Positions 8,818 through 18,464 of a stretch of 24,227 nt of DNA are shown in pieces. Numbering within the stretch: position 1 is the stretch's first letter; each line of letters opens with the position of its first letter. Under the pieces are notes generated by a model. That model was not told where the DNA came from. It worked only from the letters and a program-made list of their open reading frames with translations, and searched no databases. This DNA is from Hymenopellis radicata (taxonomy: Eukaryota; Basidiomycota; Agaricomycetes; Agaricales; Physalacriaceae): the NCBI GenBank assembly GCA_015501595.1, contig JADNRX010000743.1:1-24227 (forward strand), given 5' to 3'. A program made the position numbers and the translations under genes.

Positions 8818-9926
8818 ATGTCAGACCTCCTCTTTAACCTCGACCACCATGAATCCGGATGGCGAGACTGTAACTGTTCAACGGTTCGGAATCCATGGAC
8901 TGATAATCTTCTACTGAAGGTATGTCCATCTCTTCGTCTCCCCTTGTGGCTTGAACTAAAGCGCTTAGTAGTTCACGAATGTCGCTGTCTATGCTCTCTG
9001 CTTCGCAAACCACATATACATCGTCGGCACCGGCGACGATATCCACTATGTCGGCAAAGGGACGTACATTACCCCGGCTCCTTGGGTGTTCAACATATGG
9101 CAAGCCTTGTAATTCCTTGGGCGACCGAAAGCAGTCATTCACATTTCTCCGCAGGGCTGTGATCCACTTTCTGCTCCTCGGAACTGTAGTCTTCCAGTTC
9201 TTCCCCGGCGGGCAAGCCTCCATCATCCACGGCATAAGCTGGAACTTGCCCTTCCTCGGCGTCCTCAACCTCGTCTACATCCACGTCTGGGCTTCAGGAA
9301 AACATTATGTCTGGGCCTGGATTCTCGGTATCCTAGTATCATGGACAGTCGGAACTATCTGGCTGCACGGACGCCCGGTGGACCGACCCCTTCCCAGTTT
9401 GGGGGAGGAGCTGTTTGTGAATCTACCTTTTGCTTTGTACTACGGGTGGATGGCGGTGCTTGTGTGGCAAAACATCTTCGATGCCTTTGGCGTCGAGGCG
9501 ACGGAGAGAGCCGGAGGGTGGACAAAATTCTTCGTGTTCCTCTTCCTGTCGGGTATGCAGGGCACTACCACGAGCATGGGCACGACGCGGGTCGATATCA
9601 TTGATTGGTCGCGATTCGAGCCCAAGGTCGTCCACCACTTCAGTGGGGGCGATTTCTACTTCGGGATTCCTATCACCGTTGCGCTGTGGGCGGTCGCAGA
9701 TCAGCAGAGGAGCTCTGGGTTTGTGCATAAATGCGCTTTGGTGTTTGCTATCCTCGCGACCGTGGGCGTTGTGATATCGTCCTTGATGTATATGGTCACC
9801 GCTGGTGTTATATTACATGCCCTCTATTATCGAGAACCTGTTGCGGACCAGGAGAGGGCATCGGAGGCGTGGCCGAGTCCAAGAGTTTTGCCTGCTATTC
9901 CGGAAACGGAACCTTTGTTGGGTTGA
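8818..9926 (+). CDS. TspO/MBR-like multi-pass membrane protein
   Basis: Exons 8818-8919, 8972-9108 and 9155-9926; introns of 52 and 46 bp. Product 336 aa. After a short polar N-terminus (1-34) come many hydrophobic segments. Residues 68-97 carry TPAPWVFNIW followed by a long membrane span, and a later span reads NLPFALYYGWMAVLVWQN. Both resemble the conserved Trp/Pro-rich signatures of TspO/MBR tryptophan-rich sensory proteins (PAPWxFxIW; PFxLYxGW). Classical family members are 150-190 aa with five helices, so this is a longer relative at best. The C-terminus is hydrophilic and Pro/Glu-rich. The start is the first ATG joining the splice frame; an upstream in-frame ATG at 8779 is also possible. 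It is host-like and lies between the inverted arms. Confidence 0.7.
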
Positions 9927-9963
9927 TTTACTAAGGAGAGGATTTCTTTACTGTACTTTTACG

Positions 9964-10041
9964 CTCGTGTAACTCCAATCTACTTGATCCTGAAATCTAC
10001 AACTCGTGTAACTCCAATCTACTTCATCATGAAATCCATAA
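9964..10041 (+). repeat. 39-bp tandem duplication
   Basis: Two consecutive 39-bp units begin CTCGTGTAACTCCAATCTAC at 9964 and 10003 and differ at few positions. They lie between the membrane-protein stop codon and the methyltransferase gene, so could affect 3' processing of the first or the promoter of the second. Confidence 0.9.
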
Positions 10042-10111
10042 GACAAGGCTCAAAATTCCTTGTCATGTGATCCCACCTTTTCTTCTTCCGACCATCATCA
10101 TCTTCCGGAAA

Positions 10112-11383
10112 ATGTTCAAATTCGATTTCGACATCGATGATACCGTGGAAGACATCCCGGGCCTCTCTTTCGCTCAAGAAAACGCGCCTTCAACGGAGGA
10201 ACAGGCACTGGTAGAAGAGCCGTACAAAAATATTCCGTTACAGCACCTTGTGCGCCTTTTCCCATGTGAATTCTGGTGTTTTACTGACGCTTTTTGTATT
10301 GCCAAGAATAGATAGACTGTTTACCGCCGCTGATATCGTGCTCGCCTCTGGCCGTACCGCTCTCTGCCGGCGAGATTCTCAGCATTCCGAGGCGAGATCT
10401 ATTCGATGCTCGATTCCAAGTGATCAACGAGGAGGACAGTGACAACGCCATAGGGAAAGATGCGGCAGACTTTTTGGATGCACCGTCGGACCTCTTACAC
10501 GGCGTCTACGAAGGCGGGCTCAAGACATGGGAGTGCAGTCTAGATCTAGTCGACTATCTTGACAAAAATGTGGATTGTCATCCGGAAGGTAAACGGATAC
10601 TCGAGGTCAGTAACGCTACTGCTGGCCTTATACTCCATATCTCATATTTTATAGGTAGGCTGTGGGACAGCCGTACCCTCCCTGTACCTCATACGAAAAA
10701 TATTCTCTGGAGCACGGCCGCCACATCCAACCGAAATTCACTTACAGGACTATAACGCCTCGGTGCTCGAATTAATCACATTTCCGAACATAGTCGTCGC
10801 ATGGTGTAAGTCTCGCGTCGAACACCAACATATCTTTCTGACTAGTTATATAGACATGTCTGACGCATCTAAAACCTATCGTGAAGGCGCAGCCCCGCTC
10901 CTGGACGACCCAGAGGCAGAATTTCCTCCTGCGGATCCTTCCTCAGCAGCGGATATACCGATATCACCCGAGCTCAAAACCGCCTTCCTCGCGTCGCTGA
11001 AGGAATATTCAATCAACCTCCGATTTTCATCCGGCTCGTGGCGCACTTATCATCCCGAGCATCGATACGATATCGTTCTCACCTCGGAGACGATATACCG
11101 CTCTGAAAGCGTACCGCCATTGATCACGTTGCTCAAATCTTCGTGCGTCCCAAACACCATCTGCCTTGTCGCAGCGAAGGTGTTCTATTTCGGTGTCGGC
11201 GGGGGCATTGCTGCTTTCGTCAAAGCCGTACAAGAGGACGGCGGAGATCCCAAGGCCGTCTGGGAGAGGAATGCGGAGTGGGAAGGAAAATCTTACACAT
11301 ACATTGGTAGGACGTGTGCGTACAGTCTCAAAACTTCAGTTTCTAGTTGTTTTCGTCTCTGTTTGGAGCAATGTGACAGATGA
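10112..11383 (+). CDS. HPM1: Protein-histidine N-methyltransferase, HPM1/METTL18-like
   Basis: Exons 10112-10249, 10312-10605, 10655-10805 and 10854 onward; introns of 62, 49 and 48 bp restore the motifs. The product is about 370 aa if it ends at the first in-frame stop. The N-terminus is acidic (MFKFDFDIDD). The SAM-binding motif I is split by an intron and reads ILE|VGCGTAVPSLYL. It is followed by LQDYNASVLELITFPN, then YDIVLTSETIYRSESVPPLI and VFYFGVGGGIAAFVKAV. This order is that of seven-beta-strand methyltransferases of the Hpm1/METTL18 group, which in yeast and humans methylate a histidine of ribosomal protein uL3 (Rpl3). The C-terminus is uncertain: after WEGKSYTYIG more GT-AG pairs exist, and splicing could move the stop to about 11422-11546. 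Likely single-copy host gene. Confidence 0.85.
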
Positions 11384-11636
11384 TAATACCCTTAAAACCC
11401 AGTGAGAGAAATAATGCTTTACAGGGGAAGTATACTGCCCAATGTGATGCGCGATGGAGCTATCGTTGGTGAGTCTTTTTATCCAGTCGTAATGACGACC
11501 GTGGCTTACCGATTGCAGGTCTGATAATTTGTTGTTGTTGTTGACTGAACGCCTGACGGACATTGATCTCCACTGCCCGCTCAGATTCGATGCTCAACTT
11601 TAGTTGATGTGAACACAAAAGCGTGCCAGTGTTATA
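11384..11636. other. Intergenic region between convergent genes
   Basis: May contain the last exon(s) of the methyltransferase gene: an intron-like GTGAGT...TTGCAG lies near 11469-11518, followed by a TTG-repeat. Otherwise nothing seen. Confidence 0.35.
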
Positions 11637-12119
11637 TTATGTGTTCACCTTCACCTCGCAGTCCAGCACCTTGATATCCGTCCGACAGCGCCGCGCCTCT
11701 TGCAGGACCTTGTAGTTCTGCCGCACGTACTGCGCCCAGTTTCCTTCGTGCATGTCGATCTGTAGCTGTCGCTGATATAGGCGTGATGCTCTTCCTTCAA
11801 GGCTACGAAAGTTTAGAGTGAGTACACTTGTGTATATCATCGTTAGATATACATAGGTTACTCACTCGTTGATAGCACTGTCGAGACGGCGCCGAGAAGC
11901 AAACTCTTTCAACTTTGAACTTGATTCGGCCTCTGTCAACGACGCACGCAGCGCCACAACTTCTTCACGCGTCATGGCAACCAGCAGGTTCGGGCGGATG
12001 GATGGCGCGATGACGATGTACACGCTTATCATACAGGCCACGATACCGAGGATGGACGAGATGAAGGATGAGAGGGATACAGCGCAGAGTACGAGGTCTA
12101 TGCTTATGGGAGGTGGCAT
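11637..12119 (-). CDS. Small membrane-anchored coiled-coil protein
   Basis: Two exons, 12119-11866 and 11802-11637, joined over a 63-bp GT-AG intron; 139 aa. It starts at an ATG giving MPPPISIDLVLC. A long hydrophobic stretch (about residues 7-45) holds one or two membrane segments. The rest is a charged, heptad-like helix rich in Glu, Arg and Leu (TREEVVALRASLTEAE; DLEGRASRLYQRQLQ), likely a coiled coil. No enzyme motif. It converges with the methyltransferase gene. The frame stays open upstream to 12194 without an ATG, so a 5' exon is possible. Family unrecognised. Confidence 0.65.
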
Positions 12120-12484
12120 CAGAGGATGGGGACTTGGAACGTGGGGCTTGGGCAACTTTATAGGGATATGCGGCCATCTTTTGCCATGACGCACAGTCGG
12201 TAAGTCGGAGTCTCCGCCACGGTCTAAGCTGAGGTTCGAGTTGTAGCAGTACCATGTCCATTACATTCGCGTCGAGGAGGACGTGATGGCGCTCGCGTCT
12301 GGGCTACGACATTTCATTCATTCCGTAGTAGCCTAGGTGATGGACCTCATCTTCCGGTTCTTAATGAACATTACGGACAAACACTTTTCGCCCAGCGTGT
12401 TTCTACAGTAAATACATGATCAACTTCTCCGTCGTTATCCACGGCGACTTGTTCACGGATTCAAAGAAGATGAGTGCATCAATC
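12120..12484. other. Unassigned region
   Basis: Between the small membrane-protein gene and arm B. No gene supported; a possible upstream exon of the neighbouring minus-strand gene lies near 12200-12261. Confidence 0.35.
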
Positions 12485-13640
12485 TTATAGTAATCGACTT
12501 GCTCTCAGCGTGAAGTCCACTGTCAATTTTTATCATCAGTCGGGAAAGATAAATGACAGACTCTTTCTGCTACTTCACCATGGCAGCTCGTGCGCCGCTG
12601 GCGACATCGACGGCGTTGATAATTGAGGTGCGCGCTACTTACAGCGATTTGAGTTGTCATTAAATATATTGTACACAGGAATTTTCTCTACAGCAAGCCG
12701 ACACTGCGCTCAGACGATACGAGCGACGTAGCGGCCATTGACAACGCTGAAGCCCTTCAACAAAGCGCCCGAACGGCCACTGTTTTGTCTGTACCACTTT
12801 TGGACCGCCTTGGCCGCCATGTAGAGTGTAACGACATCTCCGTGGGCCCTGACGACCTTGGTCGTACCATCCGGGAACTGGACGGTAATATCCCTATTGT
12901 TGATGACATTCTCCATCGATGGGAGTGACTGGCGCAGGTCGACGCCGCCATTTGCGATCTCGATCCACGATTGAACTGGGATCACTGCAAAAAGGACGGG
13001 TCAGCCCATACAAAACGAAAAATGTTCGAGCGACCTACTTGTGCTTGACTCCGACGCCGACCCCTGCTGCGGCATGTACGCGCTTACACCCGATCTCAGA
13101 GGTGGGTACGCCACATGGTTGCCGTGGAAGTTGTTGGTGGCTTGCTGTGGCAAGTCATGAGAGCTGGCGCGGAGCAAGGGCGCCGATCTCTGGATGCGCA
13201 GGTTCGATGTACGCGTTAGGCCATACCTGGCTGGGAAGTCCGTAATGGAGCTTTGGTGTGTACGCGGCTCTTTGGGCTTCATCTGTACGTTTTTCAATAA
13301 TCGATACGCGTAAATCGCTGATGACTCAGTTAGAACGTACAGTGGGGCGCGGTCTGCGGGTATGTCAAGAGTGTGGTTCTTCCTGAGAGGAGGTGCTTGT
13401 GCTCTGGCAATGTAATCTGTGGGTTGGCCCCCATTAATCAGCGTTGCTTTCTAAGGATTTGACGTAGATGCGCTTACAGTCACTTGGCGTCTGTGTGGGA
13501 GCCGCCTGGCCGAGACTGAGTGGGGGATATCCTCCTGGACACGCGGCGGTAAGTAATGGTAGGTGATCAGAATATGGGGGACCAACCTCCATTGCGACCT
13601 TGCTGGTTCCAGGAAGAAGACATGATAGAACGGGGCGGTA
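12485..13640 (-). repeat. Inverted duplication arm B
   Basis: Reverse-complement counterpart of 7343-8520. The match covers the gene, its introns, a shared AT-rich 3' flank (TATATTTAATGACAACTCAA) and the block GCGCGCACCTCAATTATCAA. It fades at about 12485 and just upstream of the conserved start at 13623. Confidence 0.85.
12710..13592 (-). CDS. Family protein, copy B (unrecognised, about 255 aa)
   Basis: Exons 13592-13478, 13416-13039 and 12984-12710; introns 61 and 54 bp. Product 255 aa starting MEVGPPYSDHLP, then a Pro/Gly/Gln-rich part and the same C-terminal domain as copy A (DLRQSLPSMENVI, ITVQFPDGTTKVV, VQKWYRQNSGRSG). Where copy A needs a 58-bp intron, copy B is open through the equivalent DNA in another frame; small indels bring the frames back together before the last intron. 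The family-conserved start (MSSSWNQQGRNGGW at 13623) stops after 18 codons because of a frameshift, so either the second Met is used or the copy is a pseudogene. Confidence 0.5.
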
Positions 13641-14050
13641 TTTTCTCGTGCGCTGGGTGGATGGTTTGGTATGGCGGTGGATAGGCGAGCCGGGTAGCAC
13701 CCTGATGAGGAGAGGTGTTGCTCAGTTCGGTGCGTGTGAGGATCGGGGCAGCGGCGGGCGCTGGGTGCTAGTGCCTTGCTCTACAGACGACTACGCCTTG
13801 GCGCCGAGCGGAATATGAGTACTTTGCTACTTGTGAGGCTGATCGTGGAAGCTGAGGAAGAGAAAGCAAGACTGAGCGAACTAAAGACCACCAAATATCT
13901 GATTCTCTTTATACTGGACGCTAATTGATCTGTAGATTGAATTTGTTTCTGGCGCAGACCTGCATGGAGTTTTCACAAATAGCCCGTGTCCCCATTGCTC
14001 GAGTGTTCGCATGCATTTGTCAGGCACGTACCTCCGGCTTGGGCTGGTTT
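13593..14050 (-). promoter_or_regulatory. Family promoter region, copy B
   Basis: Aligns in reverse complement with 4440-4835 (copy E) and in part with 17380-17600 (copy F) and 16100-16260 (copy D). TATAAA on the minus strand at 13908-13913 is followed by a CTTTAGTTCGCTC block shared with copy E, then a Pro-codon-like C-rich leader down to the start. This gives copy B a conserved promoter that copy A lacks. Confidence 0.6.
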
Positions 14051-14219
14051 GGACAATGGATATGAGTTGCTGATCTGGATACTAGATCTAGATCATGATC
14101 AGTTCGCATGTGCACAGTAGGACGTCGTTTACAGGTGGACTTAGGACTGCATAATGATACCTGTTAAGTAAGTTCCAGGTTCGCTCCGGACGACTAGGTC
14201 CGTTACGTTTCGCATTGTT
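14051..14219. other. Unassigned region
   Basis: Contains a short AGATCTAGATC-type palindromic patch near 14080-14095; nothing else recognised. Confidence 0.3.
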
Positions 14220-14640
14220 CTACAAGTGGGAATACCTACTCTTGACCACTGTTAGCAACAACAGCGCGTCCACCGAAAAAAGGTGAGTCTCCGTGCCGAT
14301 ATGCATATCCTTCCAGGGTCTCTTCAAAATATCATCCTTGTTTGGGAGGGCTTTGGGCCACTCTAGTGTGGTCACTGTCTGCGTCGTGTGCGTGGTAACT
14401 TCCATTCCATTTATGGCTGTAGCAGGTAACTGGACGCCTCCGTCGATGCCCTCGCTCCTGATACAGGCAAATCTCATGCTCCTTCTGTAACCTACGACTA
14501 TTGATACCCAAGGCCGCTTCGTCTTCTTGTTCTATATCCGACTTCGCTATATAGCTTATGTATTCGCTGGGTGGCGTGAGTCCGAAGATGTTACTTATCG
14601 ATTGTGGATTCTGGTTCAGAATCAAACTATTTATGGCTCT
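14220..14640 (-). other. Possible coding remnant, unrecognised
   Basis: Two overlapping minus-strand frames look protein-like. One runs from about 14640 with SNIFGLTPPSEYISYIAKS, preceded by an acceptor-like CCTAG. The other starts at ATG 14477 and includes TTHTTQTVTTLEWPKALPNK. They may be parts of one gene separated by an intron or a frameshift; I could not find a splice that joins them cleanly. No known domain. Confidence 0.3.
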
Positions 14641-16080
14641 GTTACTCTAGGACTTGAGCGCTTATTGTTGGATTCCAGATCGCCAATCGCACCATCATGT
14701 TTCATTTTTCTCGTAAGACGTCCGTTGGATTATACTAGTATACCCTCGGATTCTAACACCGTCACTTACCCACTCCTTTGGCTATCGATATCTCCGGCGC
14801 TGCGTTTGGAGTCAGCATTCCATCTACTATTCATTCATACAAGCCAGTTGCGTGACCTACAGTACGATCATCTGTCTCCCGAGACTTCTATGTTGCAATT
14901 ACTGTACCTGGCGAATAATACGTGTCCATCGGCGCCAATCCCGAAGTGGGTGGCGCCATCGTTTGATGGCAACCGGGGAGTCACTAGTCACCCGATGCAA
15001 TCATCAGTCGGTGTGCACGTACTTAGGTAGCACTTCGATTCCTAGCTTCTGAGGATGCGAGAAGGCAACGAAATCTTATTGAAGCTTGCAAGAAGGAGAA
15101 CAAGATAAGTCAAACAACTGAACCCTGTGAGTTAGGTGAGGAAGGAAAGGAAGGCCGGAACACCCTTGAGAAGTGAACCGACCCAATCCCTTGGGGACGA
15201 GATCAAAGCAATCGTACCACGACGAGGGAGAAGTCGCGTCGGCGATGTTGAGGTGTTGACAATGGAGGATGGAAGGCCAGAAATCACGTGCCATCCTTGG
15301 GTGGCGTCACGGCGCCACAATTCCCCCAGCCTCCTCGGAGGGTCAGAGAAGAGGCCCATCTTCGAGGTAGAGATAACAAACGCCGCGTGCATGGTGATCA
15401 CATAACGTCCTACAAGTAGTAGTAGTATAACTAGAAACACAGAACACTGAGGCAACGGAGCAAAGTGTGTCAAGGTGAAGGTAGCTACCGCCGACGCTCG
15501 GTCTATGCTCTGCTGACATCAAATGCGACTCAATGGGGAAGACGGCGCTAATATTTCCTGTCGGAACCGCGATGACTGACGAAGAATCAAGAACAATATC
15601 GATGAGGTCGAGGGAGCCGTGATGAAACGCGCAGGCAGTATCTTGAAATAGTGCGAGGTTTGGACCGAATGTGATGTACACCGGCCCACCCGAATAATGG
15701 AGCACGATTCAGATGTTGGCAACAATGAAGATGACACACGACACCTTCTGTAGAAGGCAGGTAGAAGGCAAAGATACTCCGGACCCTGGTAGCCAAAATA
15801 GGGAAATGGAGTACGAGCAGGTACGAGCACACATAGAGTTGGATGTAGGCACGTTTGTGATCAAACCCATCTTTGATTTTCGCGCGACGTGACTTCGACT
15901 TGATGGCGAATCGGAACCTGAACCTGCGGAAGTACGACATCACGATAGATGGCTCGCTATACTCCATATGGTTCTGAACCCCCCACCTTGACTGAAGACT
16001 GAGCCCCATAGCCTTCATTCCCACCCCCATACCGAGTACAAGAGTAAGACAGCACTCGCTATTGACAGCGGGCGTCCTCT
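14641..16080. other. Unassigned region with decayed open frames
   Basis: Several overlapping minus-strand frames between 15130 and 16030 contain hydrophobic stretches (for example SVFLVILLLLVGRYV near 15430), which suggests a decayed membrane-protein gene. No consistent exon chain was found. No repeats or RNA genes seen. Confidence 0.3.
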
Positions 16081-16338
16081 AACGACTCGAGTAGGTACTC
16101 AGGCCCCAGGCTTGCCACCTCCGACGATTCTCCTAGTCACGGTGCGGTCGTCTGTGGAATAGCGCCACCGCCAGCGTACACCAGTCCACCGGTGCAGATC
16201 TTCACACGCACTGAACTCAACTCCTCGACTGTCTGTCAGGTTCCACTAGCAGCCAGCCTATCCAATCCATCCAACCCGCCACTGCAAGCGTCGCGTCGCT
16301 GCCGAACTCGCTAGAAGATACCGCGCCCTTGAGATGCT

Positions 16339-16952
16339 TTCGTCACAGAACCAGCAGGCCCGTAACAGAGGTTGGTTCTCCGTATCTGAAACGAAACCCT
16401 TCACTAACCGTTGCGCTGGCCTAAGCCGGCCTGTATCCCCCACGCATTCTCAGCCATCCCGGTCCGACCCAAACACGGAGTGGTTCTGAGTACTGCGCAT
16501 ACAAAAGTCAGAAACAAATGCTGATTGGTGGACACAACGCGCAGATTACATTGAGCGACAACGTGCACCACAACGTCCTCGGCCTCCCACGTATATCAAT
16601 CAACGACACATGGAAGCGTATCCCACGACCAAATTCGTCCAACAGAGTATGAGTATGAGTATGAGTATGAGTATGAGTATGAGTTGGGGCTGACCACTTC
16701 TGTCGCCTATTTAGCCACAGTCATGGCTCCACGCTCACGCGTCCCGGCCACGCGCTCGTGGTCGTCGAAGTAAACAGACGTGAGCGATATACCATATCTC
16801 TCGGCGGCTCAATGCTCAGACCCAATCCTGTTCTCGCCGATGTCAACAGTTGTGTCAAATGCGAGCCAATGAGATTGATGATGATTCCAGTGCCGATAGA
16901 GCATCTCGACGCAATGAGCGTTGGGTATATCAGACGCGCACTGGCTTGCTGA
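16339..16952 (+). pseudogene. Family copy D, divergent and probably decayed
   Basis: Upstream DNA (about 16100-16338) matches the copy B leader (GATCTTCACACGCACTGAAC). The conserved start reads MLSSQNQQARNRGWF at 16339 and stops after 50 codons next to the donor site. After an intron ending CGCGCAG the second exon gives YIERQRAPQRPRPP, comparable to YIVRAQAPPLRR in copy A. A last exon ending at 16952 reads LGGSMLRPNPVLADVN and resembles the C-terminal domain only distantly. I could not join all parts in one frame, so it is either a pseudogene or spliced differently. Confidence 0.5.
16647..16682 (+). repeat. (GTATGA)6 hexanucleotide repeat at a predicted splice donor
   Basis: Six perfect tandem GTATGA units directly follow the second exon of copy D. 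GTATGA is itself a good fungal 5' splice-site sequence, so the repeat is an array of equivalent donors; an acceptor-like TTTAG lies near 16710-16714. Confidence 0.9.
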
Positions 16953-16956
16953 CTGA

Positions 16957-17136
16957 ATTTCGTATTTTTTCTTGGAGGAATGTTGGGAGGAGGTAGAACG
17001 TCTGGAAATGTGGACGTTACAACGTGAGCAGGTTGAGCTGGAGGAGGAAACCTACCGAGAAAACAGCAGCTCTGCCGGAAAGAGCGTTTCTCTGCCGTGG
17101 AAGAGACCCAAGGGAAGGACTGAAAGAACCATGTGA
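16957..17136 (+). other. Glu-rich coding remnant
   Basis: A 59-codon open frame without ATG at its start, ending at TGA 17134-17136. It reads as a charged helix (WEEVERLEMWTLQREQVELE) followed by a Ser/Lys-rich tail (SLPWKRPKGRTERTM). It resembles coiled-coil parts of fungal DNA-binding or gag-like proteins, but no family can be named. Confidence 0.25.
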
Positions 17137-17264
17137 ACTGTCAATGCCCCATTAAGAATATTGCGCCTATTTACGCCCAATCCATTCGCCGTCTCGTATA
17201 CTCATTTGCGTGGCTGAGAGCGCGCGTCTGGAGGTGTTGCCACAATGTCCCTCTACCATCTCGA
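17137..17264. other. Short unassigned spacer
   Basis: Nothing recognised between the Glu-rich remnant and copy F. Confidence 0.3.
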
Positions 17265-17493
17265 CTGTGATTGTCGCGGTCGGAAGAGCAAATCAGATAT
17301 TGACACGGTCATGCCATGGGGTTAACGTGGGAAAGATGACAGCACTCTTTCTGGGCTGCACGCCTGTGGTGGCGTTGTTCTACTATCGACGACTCCTGCG
17401 TTTTGACGCTGAGTGGTCGTAACACAATGTAAGCTTCCCAGGAGGCTGTTATTGTGGCAGAGCGAATTAAAAAGCACCAAATTTATCGTGGGC

Positions 17494-17500
17494 TTTTATA
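17494..17500 (-). promoter_or_regulatory. TATA box of family promoter, copy F
   Basis: TTTTATA on the plus strand is TATAAAA on the minus strand, preceded by CAG, as in copies B and E. Confidence 0.5.
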
Positions 17501-17682
17501 CTGAACGCCAATTAATCTACTATATGTATCTGGCAAAGGAGTTTTAGAAGTATCCCTTGACTCTCTTGGTCGAGTGTTTGAATGTTCGCGGATATCCGCT
17601 AGGCACGTACCGTGATTTGGATTTGGATGTCCATCAGGTAAGTCCCAGAATCCGCTCAGGTTCCGTGCCACTGCTTGAGTGC

Positions 17683-17752
17683 GCGAATAGTCCTGCCAGT
17701 GGCGCGAATGATCCTGTTGCGAATGATCCTGATTCTGTCGCGGATGATTCTG
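17683..17752 (+). repeat. Imperfect 13-bp repeats in copy F
   Basis: Four units like GCGAATGATCCTG begin at 17683, 17704, 17719 and 17740, spaced 21, 15 and 21 bp. They form most of an insertion that copy E lacks. Confidence 0.75.
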
Positions 17753-18100
17753 TCACGATGTCCTTGTCTTTAGGTTTTGGCCCTTTGGGCCGCGTTGCTG
17801 CCATGGAGAGCCACGAACCAACTCAAGCTGCCAGCCTCGCTCATCAGCCGCGAACTGTATTCATCCAAAGCAAACGCTCGACCGACGCAAGCGGACCTGT
17901 CAAACCGCCGATAACTTCCGTCGAAAACCTTCGTGTGTGTGCTATTAATAGTAGGATATCGAAGACAAGCCTCATTTAAGGTTTGCCGGACCCTTTCCTC
18001 TATCTATAGCATAATTAAATGGATCAGTTTTTTCTTCTCATACTTAAAAGCATCTTTAATCAGAAATCTGCACGAATTTGGGCATGCACGTCAAGCTATG

Positions 18101-18198
18101 AAATGAAATAGGATAACCGGACTCTTTTCATGGCCATTCAAAGATGCGCTATCGGAACGTGAAGGAACCTAAATTAGTACCTGAAAATGGCCGGTTGA
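18101..18198. other. Unassigned spacer
   Basis: Between copy F and the MITE; no feature recognised. Confidence 0.3.
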
Positions 18199-18422
18199 TA
18201 CTGTAGACTTTCATTCAATTCGTCGAGCCATGTGACCTGTGACTGGTCCGACGAAATTATGGTTTCGTCGAATTACCATATATGGTAATTGCCGCTGCGG
18301 CGGGAGGCTGGCGGGGGCCCGCCGGGGACTTTTTTCTCAATTTTCGCGTGACTCTTGTGACTTTTCGTCGATTTCGGATCCTCTGTGACCGTGACCGACG
18401 AATTGAATTAAAGTGTACAGTA
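18199..18422. mobile_element. MITE with TACTGT termini and internal palindromes
   Basis: The ends are inverted repeats: left TACTGTAGACTTTCATTCAA and right (reversed) TACTGTACACTTTAATTCAA. The match continues through TTCGTCG, for 25 of 27 bases. The element is 224 bp, has no coding capacity and is flanked by TA, as expected of Tc1/mariner-related elements. Inside are a hairpin CGACGAAA/TTTCGTCG at 18249-18270, directly followed by a perfect 20-bp palindrome at 18271-18290 centred on CCATATATGG, and a GC-rich near-palindrome near 18310-18325. Confidence 0.8.
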
Positions 18423-18464
18423 GCAACTGTCAACCCCCCAGTGCGGATCTTCGCGAGTGTGGGG

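Larger units (their letters stand above)
17265..18100 (-). repeat. Dispersed family copy F: internally deleted, upstream and downstream parts joined
   Basis: Read on the minus strand, 18100 to about 17360 matches copy E and the copy B promoter, including the TATA box. It then switches within a few bases to DNA matching the 3' flank of copy A (CAGAAAGAGTGCTGTCA, then TTCCGACCGCGACAATCA; A equivalent 8400-8485). The whole coding part is missing. This is the structure expected of a deletion derivative of a larger unit. Confidence 0.65.

Noticed and set aside
8834..9268. Minus-strand open frame of 144 codons
   Set aside because: Lies opposite the spliced TspO-like gene, which has recognisable motifs and good introns.
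14527..15030. Plus-strand open frame of 167 codons with hydrophobic stretches
   Set aside because: Starts with TTG, has no domain, and partly overlaps a more protein-like minus-strand frame; not called.
16647..16682. CRISPR-like array
   Set aside because: Units are contiguous hexamers without spacers; a simple microsatellite.
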